64,000 nt of DNA, from contig NZ_CP042425.1 of NCBI RefSeq assembly GCF_008254045.1, positions 7,516,163 through 7,580,162 on the forward strand, in the 5' to 3' direction. Both the position numbers and the translations under genes were made by a program. The stretch is from Limnoglobus roseus (GTDB taxonomy: Bacteria > Planctomycetota > Planctomycetia > Gemmatales > Gemmataceae). Below are positions 62,292-64,000 of this stretch, piece after piece. Under the pieces are notes generated by a model. It searched no databases, was not told where the DNA came from, and saw nothing but the letters and a program-made list of their open reading frames with translations. Position 1 is the first letter of the stretch, and every line of letters begins with the position of its first letter.

Positions 62292-64000
62292 TCAGTTGTC
62301 AGCCAGCTCGACCACGACCATCGCGTGGACGTCCAATCTCGGCACCACCACGGAGACTCCGTCCGGTGTCTCCGTGGCCTTCAACTCGGTGTTGTCGGGT
62401 TGCAGGCGGATCGGGCCGAGTTTGAACCCCGGGCGAAACGTCACGCGGATGTCGTGGACCGGGAGCACCTCTTCCCGCAACGGCACGTCGTCCACGGGAT
62501 AGGCCTTCCCTCCGGTCGTGTTCACGTCGTTGAACAGGTGGACGATGAGCCGTCGCGTGCCGTCCTTAGTCTGTCGCATGACCGTGGACTGCACGCACAT
62601 CGGGGCCGTCACCGTAACCGGCGGCTTGACCCCGTTCGCCGCCCAGCGGATCGCGTTCGCCACCAGGCACCGCTGGTACGGGTAGGCGTACAGGTAGTAC
62701 CCCGCATCAATGCCCGCCGGCAGGTACACGACCCTCCCCTGGCCGTGGGTGCGACTGACGACGGCCGGGAACGGCTCTGCCTTCGGGTCGCCCTTCACCC
62801 GCAGGGTGCCGAGGATTTGCGTGCCCGCCGCCGGCTTGACCCGCACGGCCGGCCCCTTGAACGTCACCGGCTCCGTGCCGACATACTCGCTCAACTTGCC
62901 AGCGTTCAGCCACGACACGCCGAGCGTCAGGTCAAACACGTTCTTCCGCTTCTCCCAGTAGTCCGGCCCAATGCCCTTGGCGAAGTTCACGTCGAGATCG
63001 GCCTTCCCACCCGCGGCCGTGGGCAACCCCAGGTATTCGACCCCGAGCAATTCGCCGAGGGCGAACTTGGCGCGGGGGTCGCCGTACTCGTCGAATAGCG
63101 ACGTGTCCACGCTCGCCACCACCCCGCCGCCGCCACGGACGTACTCGTCGATGACCTTCACCTGCTTGTCGTCGAGGCTCGCCGCGTTCGGCAGGATCAG
63201 CACCGCGTACTTTTTCAACTCGTCCGCGGTCAGGTTCCAGTCGTTGATGACCGTAGTCGGCAGGTGCTCTTCCAGTGTCGCCCGGAAGGTGCCGAACACG
63301 CCCGCCAGGTACCGCTCCTCCACCCGCCCCGCCTCGCGGCCGTAGAAGGTGCGGGTGTTGTCGCTCATCAGGAGCGCCGCCCACGGCTCCGGCGACTTGT
63401 GGGTCAGCCACGGCTTCCGCCGAAGTACCTCGTCCAGACCGTGATCCACCGCCGCCCGTAACCGCTTGGGTTGCGCCACGGCGATGCTCGGACCGGCCCC
63501 GTGTGTCAGGGAGAGCATCATCCGGCGTTCGATCTCGTGCGGCGGGAAGCTGTCCTTGCCGTAGGGGTTGCCGTGGCTCATCAGGTACGGCTCACTGAAC
63601 GCGACGCGGTGGTTCGTGACCGCCCAGGCGTAGGCGTTGGCGAACGCCGGCACGACCGTGTTGCCGCGGTTGCTCTCGTCGGCCCAGAACTCCTGGTCCG
63701 GGGCGTCGAACAGCAGGTTCATCCGGGCCGACATGTTCCGGGGCAAACTCAGGAAGTGCCCGTACCGCCCGGCGTTCGTCGTCCACGTCACGAGGGCCAC
63801 GTCCGGCTTGATCGCCTTCAGCCGGGCCTGAGCCTTCGCCACCAGCGCCTCAAGCCGGCGGTCGGCCCAGTGCTGGTAGCGGCGGAACGCCGGGTCGTTT
63901 AAGTCCGGCTTCGGTGGGATCGGCTTGCCGGTGTCGGCCTTGTAGTTCTTGCGGCAGTGCTCGCAGTAGCAGACGCCGCCGTGGTGCAACCCGTCGAAGC
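62292..64000 (-). CDS. Glycoside-hydrolase-like protein with beta-galactosidase trimerisation-type domain (5' end outside window)
   Basis: The frame is open to the right edge (the last codons in the window read FDGLHHGGVCYCEHC), so the N-terminus is missing. About 569 residues are present. GGVCYCEHCRKNYKADTG and PAFRRYQHW fit the end of a GHL6/GH42-like TIM barrel. The middle (VINDWNLTADELKKYAVLIL, YVRGGGGVVASVDTSLFDEY) matches the Rossmann-like trimerisation fold of GH42 beta-galactosidases. The C-terminal part (RRLIVHLFNDVN, VPLREEVLPVHDIRV) is a beta sandwich. It probably acts on a polysaccharide; catalytic residues would be upstream or cannot be assigned here. Confidence 0.87.
   Translation of the reverse strand, partial: FDGLHHGGVCYCEHCRKNYKADTGKPIPPKPDLNDPAFRRYQHWADRRLEALVAKAQARLKAIKPDVALVTWTTNAGRYGHFLSLPRNMSARMNLLFDAPDQEFWADESNRGNTVVPAFANAYAWAVTNHRVAFSEPYLMSHGNPYGKDSFPPHEIERRMMLSLTHGAGPSIAVAQPKRLRAAVDHGLDEVLRRKPWLTHKSPEPWAALLMSDNTRTFYGREAGRVEERYLAGVFGTFRATLEEHLPTTVINDWNLTADELKKYAVLILPNAASLDDKQVKVIDEYVRGGGGVVASVDTSLFDEYGDPRAKFALGELLGVEYLGLPTAAGGKADLDVNFAKGIGPDYWEKRKNVFDLTLGVSWLNAGKLSEYVGTEPVTFKGPAVRVKPAAGTQILGTLRVKGDPKAEPFPAVVSRTHGQGRVVYLPAGIDAGYYLYAYPYQRCLVANAIRWAANGVKPPVTVTAPMCVQSTVMRQTKDGTRRLIVHLFNDVNTTGGKAYPVDDVPLREEVLPVHDIRVTFRPGFKLGPIRLQPDNTELKATETPDGVSVVVPRLDVHAMVVVELADN

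Overview
This is GC-rich bacterial DNA, almost certainly from a planctomycete of the Gemmataceae type. The diagnostic content is two DUF1549/DUF1553 plus DUF1501 gene sets, two DUF1559 pilin-like proteins, two ECF sigma factor/Ser-Thr kinase pairs, a PEP-CTERM protein, and three extracellular proteins that share the N-terminal SLE(D/A)R..PA motif. Genus cannot be fixed from the sequence alone.

Layout. 0.3-8 kb: a small secreted protein, a PafA-like alkaline phosphatase, a histidine kinase/NtrC-type regulator pair, and a convergent PEP-CTERM gene with a good sigma-54 -24/-12 match upstream. 8-12 kb: a 1230-residue FG-GAP/Ig-repeat surface protein ending in a strong hairpin. 12-20 kb: a YitT transporter with a small partner, a sparse stretch, a DUF1501/cytochrome-DUF1549-DUF1553 pair separated by a nested palindromic element, and a PAP2 phosphatase. 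20.4-31.2 kb: eight tightly packed same-strand genes (DUF1559, small lipoprotein-like protein, MacB-type ABC ATPase and permease, second DUF1559, DUF1549/1553, DUF1501, eight-EF-hand protein). 31.4-36 kb: an ECF sigma factor with a broken kinase/FGE gene, a small SLEAR-motif protein and a methyltransferase. 36-46 kb: quinone oxidoreductase, IS630 scrap, an RND efflux adaptor and pump bracketed by two copies of a long palindromic repeat, and two tandem TolC-like genes on the other strand. 46-51 kb: a decayed zone with a HlyD/ABC-2 permease in-frame fusion carrying a frameshift, an intact Ser/Thr kinase, an ECF sigma gene split by an amber codon, and a broken alpha/beta hydrolase. 51.9-62 kb: one 3393-residue extracellular protein with about 19 tandem 69-residue repeats. 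62.3 kb to the right edge: the C-terminal part of a glycoside-hydrolase-like protein with a trimerisation-type domain.

Themes. Much of the window is cell-surface and envelope biology: calcium-binding and Ig-type adhesin modules, pilin-like proteins, exporters and secreted hydrolases. Regulation is by a two-component/sigma-54 system and sigma/kinase pairs. In each of the two sigma/kinase pairs one partner is intact and the other is interrupted by an in-frame TAG. The most interesting items are the eight-gene cluster, the giant repeat protein and the shared SLEDR motif, the exact palindromic repeats around the RND pump, the HlyD-permease fusion, and the reciprocal damage in the sigma/kinase pairs.
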